Positions 51,203 through 59,795 of a stretch of 64,000 nucleotides of DNA are shown here, piece by piece (position 1 is the first letter of the stretch; each line of letters begins with the position of its first letter). The DNA comes from Saccharopolyspora phatthalungensis (GTDB taxonomy: Bacteria; Actinomycetota; Actinomycetes; Mycobacteriales; Pseudonocardiaceae). The stretch spans positions 2,294,001-2,358,000 of the forward strand of contig NZ_JACHIW010000001.1 in NCBI RefSeq assembly GCF_014203395.1, in the 5' to 3' direction. The notes beneath the pieces are model-generated. The model did not search any database. It had not been told where the DNA came from and saw nothing but the letters and a program-made list of their open reading frames with translations. The translations under genes and the position numbers were made by a program.

Positions 51203-52372
51203 TCAGCGCAGCTTGTGCAGGCGGCGGATCGCTTCGTCGAGGACTTCGTCCCGCTTGCAGAAGGCGAAGCGCACCAGGTGCTTGGTGTCTTCCGGGTTGT
51301 CGCAGAAGACCTGCACCGGGATCGCGGCGAGCCCGATGCGTTCCGGCAGCGAGCGGCACAGTTCGGCACCGTCCTCGAAGCCGAGCGGCCGGACGTCGGT
51401 GCAGATGAAGTAGGTGCCCTCGCTGGCGAGCACGTCGAAGCCCGCCGCGGCCAAGCCCTCGGCCAGTCGGTCGCGCTTGCGTTGCAGGTCCTTGCGCAAC
51501 CGTTCGACCCAATCGAGCTCGTTGCGCAGAGCGTGCGCGACGGCGGGCTGGAACGGCGCGCCGCCGACGAAGGTCATGAACTGCTTGGCCGCGCGCACGG
51601 CGGCGACGAGTTCGGCCGGACCGCAGACCCAGCCGATCTTCCAGCCGGTGGCGCTGAAGCTCTTGCCGACGCTGGAGATCGACAGGGTCCGCTCGGCCAT
51701 GCCCGGCAGGGTGGCCAGCGGGTGGTGCTCGCGACCGTCGAAGATCAGGTGCTCGTAGACCTCGTCGGTGATGGCGATCACGTCGTTGTCGCGGCAGACC
51801 TCGGCGATCACGGCGAGCTCGGCATCGGTGAACACGGTGCCGGTCGGGTTGTGCGGCGAGTTCAGCACCAGGGCGCGGGTCTGCGAGCCCACCGTGGCGC
51901 GCAGCGCATCCAGATCGAGCTCGAAGCGGTGGTCGGGGCCCTGCCGCAGCGGGACGGTCCGGCGCACCCCGCCGGCCATCGCGACGGCGACCGGGTAGGA
52001 GTCGTAATACGGCTCGACGAGCACAACCTCGTCGCCCGGCTCGACCAGGGCGAGCATCGCGGCGGTCAGCGCCTCCGTGGCGCCGACGGTGACCAGCACC
52101 TCGTCCTCCGGGCGGTACTCGACGCCGTACCGCGCCAGGCGGTGCCCGGAAATCGCCGCCCGTAGGTCCGGCTCACCGGCCCCCGGCGGGTACTGGTTCA
52201 CACCGTTGGCGATTGCGTCTTGCGCCACGCGGAGCATGCCCTCGGGGCCGTCGGTGTCCGGGAAACCCTGCCCCAGGTTGACCGCGCCGGTCCGCCTGGC
52301 GAGCTCGGTGATCTCGGCGAAGATCGTGGATGTGAACGGCCGCAACCGGCTGGTGAGGGCAGGAGTACGCAC
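51203..52372 (-). CDS. dapC: Aminotransferase, N-succinyldiaminopimelate (DapC) type
   Basis: 389 residues of fold-type I aminotransferases, close by eye to mycobacterial DapC (STIFAEITELARRTGAVNLG, QGFPDTDGPEGML, VGATEALTAAMLALVEPGDEV). The PLP Lys is in SISSVGKSFSATGWKIGW; the Asp of AITDEVYEHL and Arg near the end are conserved. It would transfer an amino group from glutamate in lysine/diaminopimelate synthesis. Broader transamination (kynurenine-type) cannot be excluded. GTG with GCGGAG upstream. Convergent with the CHAT gene, 49-base gap. Confidence 0.88.
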   Translation of the reverse strand: MRTPALTSRLRPFTSTIFAEITELARRTGAVNLGQGFPDTDGPEGMLRVAQDAIANGVNQYPPGAGEPDLRAAISGHRLARYGVEYRPEDEVLVTVGATEALTAAMLALVEPGDEVVLVEPYYDSYPVAVAMAGGVRRTVPLRQGPDHRFELDLDALRATVGSQTRALVLNSPHNPTGTVFTDAELAVIAEVCRDNDVIAITDEVYEHLIFDGREHHPLATLPGMAERTLSISSVGKSFSATGWKIGWVCGPAELVAAVRAAKQFMTFVGGAPFQPAVAHALRNELDWVERLRKDLQRKRDRLAEGLAAAGFDVLASEGTYFICTDVRPLGFEDGAELCRSLPERIGLAAIPVQVFCDNPEDTKHLVRFAFCKRDEVLDEAIRRLHKLR

Positions 52373-52525
52373 GTCTCCGCAGCGTAGTCGAAACCGAGGA
52401 GAAGTTCGGTGATCGGTTCGGGTGGCCGGGCGACGCTTCACCCGACGCGAGGTGCCGCGAACCCACCAGCGGGTGTCCGATTCGGCTCCGCGCGGGTGGT
52501 CGGCGAACGCTGCCACAATCGAGAT

Positions 52526-53785
52526 GTGCAGCCGACAGCGGTTTCCGACAGCGACAAGCGCCGTGGCCTGCGGCGGATGAAGGCCGTGGCCGGTGGGTTC
52601 TTGTTGATCGCCACCCTGATCTACGTGGTGGCCCAATGGCAGGAGAACGCCGGCGCCGGGGCTTGGGTGGGGTACGTGAAGGCTGCGGCCGAGGCCGGCA
52701 TGGTCGGCGCGCTGGCGGACTGGTTCGCGGTCACCGCGCTGTTCCGGCGCCCATTGGGCCTGCCGATCCCGCATACCGCGATCATCCCGACCCGCAAGGA
52801 CATGATCGGCCGCAGCCTCGGCGACTTCGTCGGCTCGAACTTCCTGTCCGAGCAGGTGGTGCGGGACAAGTTGCGCCGCGCGGAGGTCAGCCGCCGACTC
52901 GGCGGCTGGCTCGACGATGCCGACCACGCCGAGCGGGTCACCTCGGAATTGGCCACCGCGGTGCGCGGGGCCGTGCGGGTGCTGCGGGACGAGGACGTCC
53001 AGGCCGTACTTGAGCAGGCCGTCGTGCGCAAGGTGCTTTCCCAGCCGTGGGGGCCGCCGCTGGGCCGGATCCTCGGCCAGGTCTTCGCCGACGGCTCGCA
53101 TCACAAGCTCGTCGACCTGATCTGCGACCGGGCCTACGACTGGGTGCGGGACAACCACGAAACCGTACTGCGGGTCGTCAGCCAGCGGGCCCCGTCGTGG
53201 TCGCCGAAGTTCTTCGACGCCATCGTGGCCGACAAGGTCTATGCCGAAGTGCTGTCGTTCGCCTGGGCGGTCAAGACCGACCCGGAGCACTCGATGCGCC
53301 AGGCAGTGGACCGCTTCCTGGTGGAGTTCGCGGACGATCTGCAGCACGACCCGAAGACGATGGCCAAGGCCGAGCAGATCCAGCAGCAGGTGCTGGAGCA
53401 CCCGGAGGTGCAGAACCTGGTCTCCTCGGCGTGGAGCACGGCGAAAAAGATGCTGCTGGACGCCGCCGAAGACCCGTCCAGCGAACTTCGGCTGCGGGTG
53501 CGCGATGGCCTGCGCTCGCTAGGCCGTCGGCTGGTCGAGGAGCGGGAGCTGCAGTACAAGGTCGACGGTTGGCTGGAAGGCGCCGTGGTGTACGTGGTGT
53601 CCAACTACCGCGACGAGTTGACGACGCTGATCACGGACACCGTGGAGCGCTGGGACGCTCAGGAGACCTCCCGCAAGATCGAGCTCCAGGTCGGCCGGGA
53701 CCTGCAGTTCATCCGCATCAACGGCACGGTCGTCGGTGCCCTGGCCGGGCTGCTGATTTACACCCTGTCCCAGGTGCTGCTCTGA
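52526..53785 (+). CDS. DUF445-family membrane-associated protein
   Basis: 419 residues. One membrane helix at each end (AVAGGFLLIATLIYVVA near 23; VVGALAGLLIYTLSQVLL at the C-terminus) encloses a long helical coiled-coil-rich body. The signature GALADWFAVTALFRRPLGLPIPHTAIIP identifies DUF445/YjiN. Function unknown. CACAAT six bases before the GTG suggests leaderless transcription. Divergent from dapC. Confidence 0.9.
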   Translation: MQPTAVSDSDKRRGLRRMKAVAGGFLLIATLIYVVAQWQENAGAGAWVGYVKAAAEAGMVGALADWFAVTALFRRPLGLPIPHTAIIPTRKDMIGRSLGDFVGSNFLSEQVVRDKLRRAEVSRRLGGWLDDADHAERVTSELATAVRGAVRVLRDEDVQAVLEQAVVRKVLSQPWGPPLGRILGQVFADGSHHKLVDLICDRAYDWVRDNHETVLRVVSQRAPSWSPKFFDAIVADKVYAEVLSFAWAVKTDPEHSMRQAVDRFLVEFADDLQHDPKTMAKAEQIQQQVLEHPEVQNLVSSAWSTAKKMLLDAAEDPSSELRLRVRDGLRSLGRRLVEERELQYKVDGWLEGAVVYVVSNYRDELTTLITDTVERWDAQETSRKIELQVGRDLQFIRINGTVVGALAGLLIYTLSQVLL

Positions 53786-53857
53786 AACCGCAAGCCCGCA
53801 ACTCCGGCAGCAAAGATCAATCGCACCGTTCGTGGAGGTCAACGGTCCGTTCGCGGC

Positions 53858-54400
53858 TCACGCGGTGGTGTGCCGCTCCCGCCAGGAGCGTGCCTTTTCG
53901 CGATTCCCGCAGACCCGCATTGAGCACCAGGTCCGGGAGCGGTTGCGGGATCGGTCGTAGAACGCCCACAGGCAGCCCTCGGCCGGGCAGATCTTGATCC
54001 GATCCCAATGCCCGGTGTGCACCAGGCGGGCCGCCGCGACCAGCACATTGCCGAGCGCGTCGATGCCGGTCAGGGTCGGAACGCCGTTGTGCAACCGGAC
54101 GTGCACCGGCCAGGCCGTTTCGAAAACGGCCCTGGGCCGGACGCCGTACGACACCGCATAGCGCATGGTGTCCCGGATCTCGCGCGCCGCATCGACGCCG
54201 GGGGCTTTGCCGAGGTCCTGGTCGATGCACCACTGCTGCCACTGCCCGGGATCGTCCAGGACCTCGGTGCCCTTCTCGGCGTCGCAGGTGTTCAGGAAGG
54301 CCAGGACCAACTCGATGTCGCGGTCGAAGGGTTCGAGCCCCTCCGGCGAGGACGGGGGGTCCACCTCCGGAACGACAGCTCTGCTGTTCACGAACACCAT
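53858..54400 (-). CDS. CGNR zinc-finger protein (ABATE domain), putative regulator
   Basis: 180 residues. N-terminal ABATE-type domain, then a C-terminal CGNR zinc finger (CPAEGCLWAFYDRSRNRSRTWC, then MRVCGNREKARSWRER). Such proteins are thought to act as stress-linked transcriptional regulators. ATG giving MVFVNSRAV chosen; the ORF start 18 codons earlier is less likely. Confidence 0.88.
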   Translation of the reverse strand: MVFVNSRAVVPEVDPPSSPEGLEPFDRDIELVLAFLNTCDAEKGTEVLDDPGQWQQWCIDQDLGKAPGVDAAREIRDTMRYAVSYGVRPRAVFETAWPVHVRLHNGVPTLTGIDALGNVLVAAARLVHTGHWDRIKICPAEGCLWAFYDRSRNRSRTWCSMRVCGNREKARSWRERHTTA

Positions 54401-54610
54401 CGTAAGCCAATAGGGGGTTGCGCCGAGGCAGGATAACCAGCAAAATATAGACACTGGTTAATAACCACCGAGTTGGAATTATCGGTTTAAGAGTTGGACT
54501 AGCTCGCCAAGTAGTGGGCCTCGGCCACGGAGGCCCCGCGGCCCGGTGCGGCAGTGGATCCGGGCCCGGCTCCGCGCGGTTGCCTCAACTGATCACCAGG
54601 AGGAACGACG

Positions 54611-54994
54611 ATGACGACCCTGCGATTGGCGGCTTTCGCGATCGACTGCCCAAACCCGCGGGCCCTGGCCGAGTTCTACGGGCGGTTGTTGGGCTGGGAG
54701 GTGGACGAGGCCGAATCCGAGGAGGGCTGGGTGGAGCTCGCGGATCCATCCGGTGGTGCACCGCTGGCCTTCCAGCGCGATCCGGACTATCGACCGCCGA
54801 CCTGGCCGAGCCGGGACGTGCCGCAGATGATGCACCTGGACGTCCGGGTGCAGACCCTCGACGAGGGGCACGAGAGGGCGATCGCGGCGGGCGCGACGCC
54901 GCTGCCGCAACCATCCGACCAGCTGGACGCGCGGTTCCGTGTCTACGCCGACCCGGATGGCCATCCGTTCTGCATGTGCGCCTGTCAGGGTTGA
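54611..54994 (+). CDS. VOC-superfamily (glyoxalase-like) protein
   Basis: 127 residues. Vicinal-oxygen-chelate fold: FAIDCPNPRALAEFYGRLLGWEV, then MHLDVRVQTLDEG (metal-site His) and FRVYADPDGHPFCMC (metal-site). GAGGA upstream supports the ATG. Substrate unknown. Confidence 0.88.
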   Translation: MTTLRLAAFAIDCPNPRALAEFYGRLLGWEVDEAESEEGWVELADPSGGAPLAFQRDPDYRPPTWPSRDVPQMMHLDVRVQTLDEGHERAIAAGATPLPQPSDQLDARFRVYADPDGHPFCMCACQG

Positions 54995-55098
54995 GCACGC
55001 AAAACCGCAGCGGTGCCGGCTGAGTGGTAGAAGAGGCGAGGGTGCTTGCTGGCGCCGAAGTGTGGTTCATGACTTCTATGGTGTGAACTCGGCTGATC

Positions 55099-55119
55099 CT
55101 GCAAGCAGGGCGCTTGCAG
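55099..55119. promoter_or_regulatory. Inverted repeat upstream of the XRE-HBHA operon
   Basis: CTGCAAGC and GCTTGCAG, 8-bp perfect arms with a 5-base spacer, centred about 60 bases before the XRE start. A probable autoregulatory site. Confidence 0.5.
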
Positions 55120-55170
55120 GAGCTAGCACGCATGGCTATCGTGGCCAGTGACCGGAGAGGTGCTAGCCCG

Positions 55171-55575
55171 ATGGAACGTGTGGACAAAGCCGTCAACAAG
55201 GCCGTGAACCAGGCGGTCAGCGACCTCGGCAGCTACATCCGGACGCAACGCAACAACGCCCAGATCTCGTTGCGGCAGCTGGCGAAGCTCGCCGGCGTGT
55301 CGAACCCGTACCTGAGTCAGGTCGAACGCGGGTTGCGCAAGCCGAGCGCGGAGATCTTGCAGCAGATCGCCAAAGGGCTGCGGATCTCCGCCGAAGCGCT
55401 CTACGTGCAGGCCGGGATCATGGAGCGCCGCGAGAGCGGGCCGGTGGTGGACGCGATCCTCGCCGACCCGGAGCTCAGTGAACGGCAAAAACAAGTGCTT
55501 CTGGACATCTACGCCTCGTTCCGGCGGGAGCACGACACCGCGGTGGACGGGGACACCCAGCAACCAGAGGAGTGA
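55171..55575 (+). CDS. XRE-family regulator upstream of the HBHA gene
   Basis: 134 residues. Short helical N-terminus (ERVDKAVNKAVNQAVSDLG), an XRE helix-turn-helix (ISLRQLAKLAGVSNPYLSQVERGLRKPSAEIL, about 33-64) and an acidic tail. The pair with the next gene is the same as Rv0474-hbhA of mycobacteria. ATG with GGAGAGGTG upstream is preferred over earlier ATGs. Its stop overlaps a GTG in the next gene. Confidence 0.9.
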   Translation: MERVDKAVNKAVNQAVSDLGSYIRTQRNNAQISLRQLAKLAGVSNPYLSQVERGLRKPSAEILQQIAKGLRISAEALYVQAGIMERRESGPVVDAILADPELSERQKQVLLDIYASFRREHDTAVDGDTQQPEE

Positions 55576-55580
55576 CTGCC

Positions 55581-56267
55581 ATGCCGGCTTTCCCGAAGAC
55601 CGAAGACGTGACCAAGGTGCGCGAACAGGCCGCGCACGCCCTGGGCGAGGCCGCCGAGCAGGCCCGCACCCCGCTGCTCGCCGCGCTCGGGGCCGGCGAC
55701 GTCGCGGCGCAGGCCCTGTTGGACACGGTCAACAAGGTCCGCACCCAGCTCAACGAGCGCGCCGAGGCCGCGCGCAAGGACCTGCCCAGTGACTGGGAAG
55801 AACTGCGCGAGAAGTTCGACCCGGCCGAGCTGCGCAAGCGCGTCGACGCCTACGGCAAGTCCGCGAAGCAGCTCTACGACTACTTGGCCGAGCGCGGCGA
55901 GGAAACGCTGCACCGGCTGCAGGACCAGCCGCAGGTCAAGAAGGTCTGGGACCAGGTGGGCACCGCGCAGGGCAAGGTCGAGGAGACCGTCGACGAGGTC
56001 CGCGACCTGGCCGACGACGTGCTCGGCAAGGTCAGCCGCCCGTTCGGCAAGGAAGAGCCCGCCAAGACCGGGGAGCCCGCCAAGACCGGGGAGTCCGCCA
56101 AGACCGGGGAGTCCGCCAAGGCCGGGGAGTCCACCAAGGCCGGGGAGTCGGCCGCCAAGCCGGCCGCGGCGACGAACAGCACGAGCGCCAAGACCGCGCC
56201 GCGCAAGACCACGACCAAGTCGACCTCCCCGCATAAGCCCACGACCAGCAAGTCCAGCGAAAACTGA
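55581..56267 (+). CDS. hbhA: Heparin-binding hemagglutinin (HBHA)-like protein
   Basis: 228 residues. An N-terminal region (MPAFPKTEDVTKVREQAAHA) and a long coiled coil (LLAALGAGDVAAQALLDTVNKV, LREKFDPAELRKRVDAY) align with mycobacterial HBHA. The C-terminal Lys/Ala/Pro/Thr/Ser tail is Lys-rich as in HBHA. Between them lie five imperfect hexapeptide repeats (AKTGES/P) encoded by 18-bp tandem repeats. In mycobacteria HBHA is a surface adhesin with methylated Lys; here surface location and adhesion are inference. ATG with AGAGGAG upstream. Confidence 0.85.
   Translation: MPAFPKTEDVTKVREQAAHALGEAAEQARTPLLAALGAGDVAAQALLDTVNKVRTQLNERAEAARKDLPSDWEELREKFDPAELRKRVDAYGKSAKQLYDYLAERGEETLHRLQDQPQVKKVWDQVGTAQGKVEETVDEVRDLADDVLGKVSRPFGKEEPAKTGEPAKTGESAKTGESAKAGESTKAGESAAKPAAATNSTSAKTAPRKTTTKSTSPHKPTTSKSSEN
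56058..56147 (+). repeat. Five 18-bp tandem repeats inside the HBHA-like gene
   Basis: Units of CCCGCCAAGACCGGGGAG with few changes (TCCGCCAAGACC, TCCGCCAAGGCC, TCCACCAAGGCC), coding for repeated AKTGES/AKAGES. The array can expand or contract by slippage in frame. Confidence 0.9.
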
Positions 56268-56316
56268 AGGTCGCACCGGGTGCCCCTGTCCGTGGCGACC
56301 ACGTAGGGTGGGTGGC

Positions 56317-56601
56317 GTGGAGCTGGCGTATTGGATCCTGACGATTCTTTGGATTGCGGGCATCCCGGTCGGGGTCTTCGCGTTCGTGCATGCGGCATTG
56401 CAGCGCGCCGACGCCTTCACCGCCGTGGACAAGCTGAACAAGCTCGCCTGGATGGGCATCACTGGCGCTGCCGCGCTGCTGCTCATCGTGAGCTTCCAAG
56501 GCCCTTACACGATCATCTGGATCGCCGGGTTGGTCGCATCGCTGGTCTACATCATCGACGTCCGGCCCAAGGTGAAGGAAGTCCAGGGGCGGTCCTGGTA
56601 G
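56317..56601 (+). CDS. DUF2516 membrane protein
   Basis: 94 residues with two or three membrane helices (YWILTILWIAGIPVGVFAFV, WMGITGAAALLLIVSF, TIIWIAGLVASLVYII) and a conserved DVRPKVKEVQ end. Corresponds to Rv0476 beside hbhA in mycobacteria; function unknown. GTG start. Its stop overlaps the GTG of the hydrolase gene by one base. Confidence 0.88.
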   Translation: MELAYWILTILWIAGIPVGVFAFVHAALQRADAFTAVDKLNKLAWMGITGAAALLLIVSFQGPYTIIWIAGLVASLVYIIDVRPKVKEVQGRSW

Positions 56602-57335
56602 TGGGGGCCCGCTGGGCGGCATACGGTCACGGGACCCCGGTGACGCTGGTCGTGCACGGGTTGGGCGCCACCGAGGGTGAGGCCCGGATTCCCGCCTCCG
56701 GGTTACCGGGGACCCGAGTCGTGGTCACGCTGCCGGGTCACGGCAGCGCCGCCGATCCTCCGCGCGGCTATTGGAACTATGCCTCGGTCGCGGCGGATGT
56801 CCTCGCTGTGGCCGACGAGGTCCAGGCGACTCGCGCCGTCGGCGTCTCGCTCGGCGCGGGCGCCTTGACCCGCATCGCCGCCGACCATCCGGACCGGTTC
56901 GAGCGGCTCGCGCTGCTGCTGCCCGCCGCGCTCGACCGGTCCCGCGATGTGGCCGCGACTCGGGCGTTCGAGCGACTTGCCGCGGCGGCCGCGGCCGGCG
57001 GTCCGGCCTTGCGGGAGATCCTGGCCGCAGAGGTGCCCGAAGGCGTCGAGGTCGGCGACTACGTCGACCGCCGTGCCGAGGCGCTGCTGCGGCTTGAAGA
57101 CGCGCTCCGCGAACTGCCGGAGCACACGCCGATTCCGGACGCCGCAGCGCTGGCCGCCGTCCGGTCAGAGGTGCTGGTCGTCGGCGCCACCGACGACCCG
57201 CTGCACCCAGCGGAGGTCGCCAAGGCGGTGGCCGCGGCTTTCGCCTGCGCTCGACTGGAGATCCTGCCCTCCCGCGCACCGATGCTCACCCACCGCCGGG
57301 AGTTGCGTCGCCTGCTGGTCGACTTCCTGCGCTGA
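56601..57335 (+). CDS. Alpha/beta hydrolase
   Basis: 244 residues. The nucleophile elbow is GVSLGAG (near 87), LVVHGLGATEGEAR gives the oxyanion loop, and the late VVGATDDPLHPAE and PMLTHRRELRRLL regions supply the Asp and His. Substrate unknown. GTG starts inside the preceding TAG stop (one-base overlap), so it is coupled to the DUF2516 gene. Confidence 0.85.
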   Translation: MGARWAAYGHGTPVTLVVHGLGATEGEARIPASGLPGTRVVVTLPGHGSAADPPRGYWNYASVAADVLAVADEVQATRAVGVSLGAGALTRIAADHPDRFERLALLLPAALDRSRDVAATRAFERLAAAAAAGGPALREILAAEVPEGVEVGDYVDRRAEALLRLEDALRELPEHTPIPDAAALAAVRSEVLVVGATDDPLHPAEVAKAVAAAFACARLEILPSRAPMLTHRRELRRLLVDFLR

Positions 57336-57377
57336 ACCTGCGCGCGGTGGGTTCGGCGCGGTTCGTATTGTCGGGGC

Positions 57378-57926
57378 ATGGGTGTTGATTGGTCCGTGGC
57401 GGCCGGAACTCTGGACGTCACCTCGGCGCTGGAGCGCCTCGAACTTCTCGCCGAGCCGGTCGCGGCGGCGGTCCGCGAGCTCGACGACGAGCGGATCGGG
57501 GTCACCGAAATCGACCCGGAACTGGCGGATACCGCCACCTTCTGCGAACAGTACGGTTCGCCGCTGGAGCTGTCGGCGAACTGCGTGGTGGTCGCGGGCA
57601 AGCGGGCCGGCGAGGTGCGCTACGCCGCGTGCGTGGTGCTGGCCACCACCCGCGCCGACGTCAACGGCGTGGTCAAGCGGCGGCTGGACGTGCGCAAGGC
57701 GTCGTTCGCGCCGATGGACGACGCGGTGCGGCTCAGCGGCATGGAGTACGGCGGCATCACGCCGTTCGGTCTGCCCGCCGACTGGCCGATCCTGGTCGAC
57801 TCCGAGGTGGACAAGGCCCCGGCGGTGGTCGTGGGCAGCGGACTGCGCCGCAGCAAGATCATCACACCGGGTGAGATCCTGGCCCAGCTGCCGGGTGCGG
57901 AGGTCCTCGACGGCCTCGGCCGCTGA
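57378..57926 (+). CDS. YbaK/EbsC-family aminoacyl-tRNA deacylase-like protein
   Basis: 182 residues of the YbaK-like editing domain (SPLELSANCVVVAGKRAGEVR, VKRRLDVRKASFAPMDDAV, GGITPFGLPADWPILVDS, GSGLRRSKIITPGEIL). Such free-standing domains remove misacylated amino acids from tRNA. ATG 42 bases after the hydrolase, possibly the same operon. Confidence 0.9.
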   Translation: MGVDWSVAAGTLDVTSALERLELLAEPVAAAVRELDDERIGVTEIDPELADTATFCEQYGSPLELSANCVVVAGKRAGEVRYAACVVLATTRADVNGVVKRRLDVRKASFAPMDDAVRLSGMEYGGITPFGLPADWPILVDSEVDKAPAVVVGSGLRRSKIITPGEILAQLPGAEVLDGLGR

Positions 57927-58047
57927 ATCGCGAGTGCGCGACCGGCTCCAACTCGGCTGCGCACGGGTTCACATCCTGGCGCCGAAACGAGCCTCCTCGA
58001 TGGCGCGGGCGCCTTTTCGCGGAGGCAGTCCGCACCCCGCGATCGGT

Positions 58048-58920
58048 TCAGAAGACGACGGTTCGGCGGCCGTGGACCAGGACGCGGTCTTCGAGGTGCG
58101 CGCGCAGACCCCGGGCCAGCACCAGCTTTTCGGCGTCCCGGCCCTTGCGGACCATGTCGGCGACGTCGTCGGTGTGGTCCACGCGGATCACGTCCTGCTC
58201 GACGATCGGCCCGGCATCGAGCTCCGCGGTCACGTAGTGGCAGGTCGCGCCGATGAGCTTCACGCCTCGCTCGTACGCCTGGTGGTACGGGCGGGCCCCG
58301 GCGAACGACGGCAGGAAGCTGTGGTGGATGTTAAGCGCCCGGCCTGCCCATGCCTCGCACAGTTCGGGCGGCAGCACCTGCATGAAGCGGGCGAGCACGA
58401 TCGCGTTCGGATCGTGCTCGTCGACCAGCTTGCGGACCTGCTGGAACGCCTCGGCCTTCGCCCCCGGATCCTTGGCGAACGGCACGTGGTGGAACGGGAT
58501 GCCGTGCGCCTCGGTGATCGGGCCCAGGTCCGGATGGTTGCCGATCACCGCGCTCAGGTCGACGTCGAGTTCTCCAGACCCGATGCGACCGAGCAGGTCG
58601 TGCAGGCAGTGGCCTTCCTTCGACACCAGGATCACGATGCGGCGCCGCTCACCGGTGTCCGACACCCGCCACTCGGTGCGGCTGCCGAGCTCGTCGGCGA
58701 CGGCGGTGAACCGGCGCCGCAGCTCGTCGAGGCCGAACGGCAGCGAGTCGGCAAGGACCTCTTGCCGGGTGAAGAACCAACCGGTGTTGGCGTCGGTGTG
58801 GTAGCCAGCCTCGACGATCCAGCCGCCGTGCTCGCTGAGGAAGGTCGCGATTCGCGCGACGATCCCGGTGCGGTCCGGGCATCCCAGGCTGATGACGAAG
58901 CGGCGTTCGGAAGGGCTCAC
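58048..58920 (-). CDS. purU: Formyltetrahydrofolate deformylase
   Basis: Hydrolyses 10-formyl-THF to formate and THF, feeding purine synthesis and the one-carbon balance. 290 residues: N-terminal ACT domain (ISLGCPDRTGIVARIATFL) and formyltransferase-like domain with NIHHSFLPSFAGARPYHQA and GATCHYVTAELDAGPIVEQD (catalytic His and Asp). Family-length, single gene. Confidence 0.95.
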   Translation of the reverse strand: MSPSERRFVISLGCPDRTGIVARIATFLSEHGGWIVEAGYHTDANTGWFFTRQEVLADSLPFGLDELRRRFTAVADELGSRTEWRVSDTGERRRIVILVSKEGHCLHDLLGRIGSGELDVDLSAVIGNHPDLGPITEAHGIPFHHVPFAKDPGAKAEAFQQVRKLVDEHDPNAIVLARFMQVLPPELCEAWAGRALNIHHSFLPSFAGARPYHQAYERGVKLIGATCHYVTAELDAGPIVEQDVIRVDHTDDVADMVRKGRDAEKLVLARGLRAHLEDRVLVHGRRTVVF

Positions 58921-59007
58921 GGCCGGTCATTATCGCAGGTAGCAAGGGGCTGCATCGACAACCGGCCGCCCCACGGCGTGCCGCGCCGGGCACGGGTCCG
59001 CCCCTGG

Positions 59008-59751
59008 TCAGCGTCCGGAGGCTAGGGCCACGAGTGCGGCATCACCGGTGATCAGGGCGGTGCTCGGGCGACCCCAGACCCGCCGGTACACCGCGTCCGC
59101 GGTGCCGGCCACCGTCGCGTCGACCTCCAGCGCTGCATCACTCGGCGATCCGGCCAGCGGCGGCAGGCCCGGCCGGTATTCGACCAACCACGCGCGGCCC
59201 GCGTCCGGTGTGTGATACAGCACCTTGCCCGCGCTCTGCCGCTCCGCCCAGCCGCTGGCCGCTGGCAGCAGCACCGTCAGCATTTCGTCGATGCCGTCGG
59301 CGGCCAGCGCCGGGTCGAAGATCAGCTCGTGCACGTGGTCCGGGCCGAGTCCGGCGAGCGCGTGCTCGGCGTCGAGCCGGTGGATCGCCGTCTCGTGGGC
59401 CATCCGCCGAGCCCAGCTCCGCGCCGTGCCGCCGGGGACGAATGACCAAACCGGACGCTCGGGATCGGAAGTGGACAGTGCCTCCAGCACCTTTGCCAGC
59501 TGGTCGTCCCACCAGGTCAGCGCATCATCGAAATCAGCTGGGGGACGGGGAGGTTGCGGCCGCTCGCTACCCGGCTCCAGGGCCAGCGCGCGGTTTACCG
59601 CCGCGTAGACCCGGGCGAGGTGCTGGACCAACTTGCGGACATCCCAACCGGGACATGTCGACACCTCGGCGTTGGGGCCGGCCTGGATGACGGCGGTCCG
59701 GAACGCCGCCGCCTGGTCTTGGAACGCGCGTTGGTGAAAATCGCTACCCAT
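59008..59751 (-). CDS. Mycothiol-dependent maleylpyruvate isomerase-family protein
   Basis: 247 residues. N-terminal DinB-like four-helix metal-binding domain (TCPGWDVRKLVQHLARVYAAV; ARRMAHETAIHRLDAEHAL with metal-site His residues) and C-terminal sterol-carrier-like domain (LEVDATVAGTADAVYRRVWG). Family members are mycothiol-dependent; the substrate is unknown. ATG at 59751. Confidence 0.88.
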   Translation of the reverse strand: MGSDFHQRAFQDQAAAFRTAVIQAGPNAEVSTCPGWDVRKLVQHLARVYAAVNRALALEPGSERPQPPRPPADFDDALTWWDDQLAKVLEALSTSDPERPVWSFVPGGTARSWARRMAHETAIHRLDAEHALAGLGPDHVHELIFDPALAADGIDEMLTVLLPAASGWAERQSAGKVLYHTPDAGRAWLVEYRPGLPPLAGSPSDAALEVDATVAGTADAVYRRVWGRPSTALITGDAALVALASGR

Positions 59752-59795
59752 GCCCCAACGGTAGGAGCTCTAGTCAAGATCAGATCGGCGAATTT

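Noticed and set aside
49552..51369. 605-residue minus-strand frame opposite the CHAT gene
   Set aside because: Antisense shadow; the plus strand has TPR and CHAT catalytic motifs and operon overlaps.
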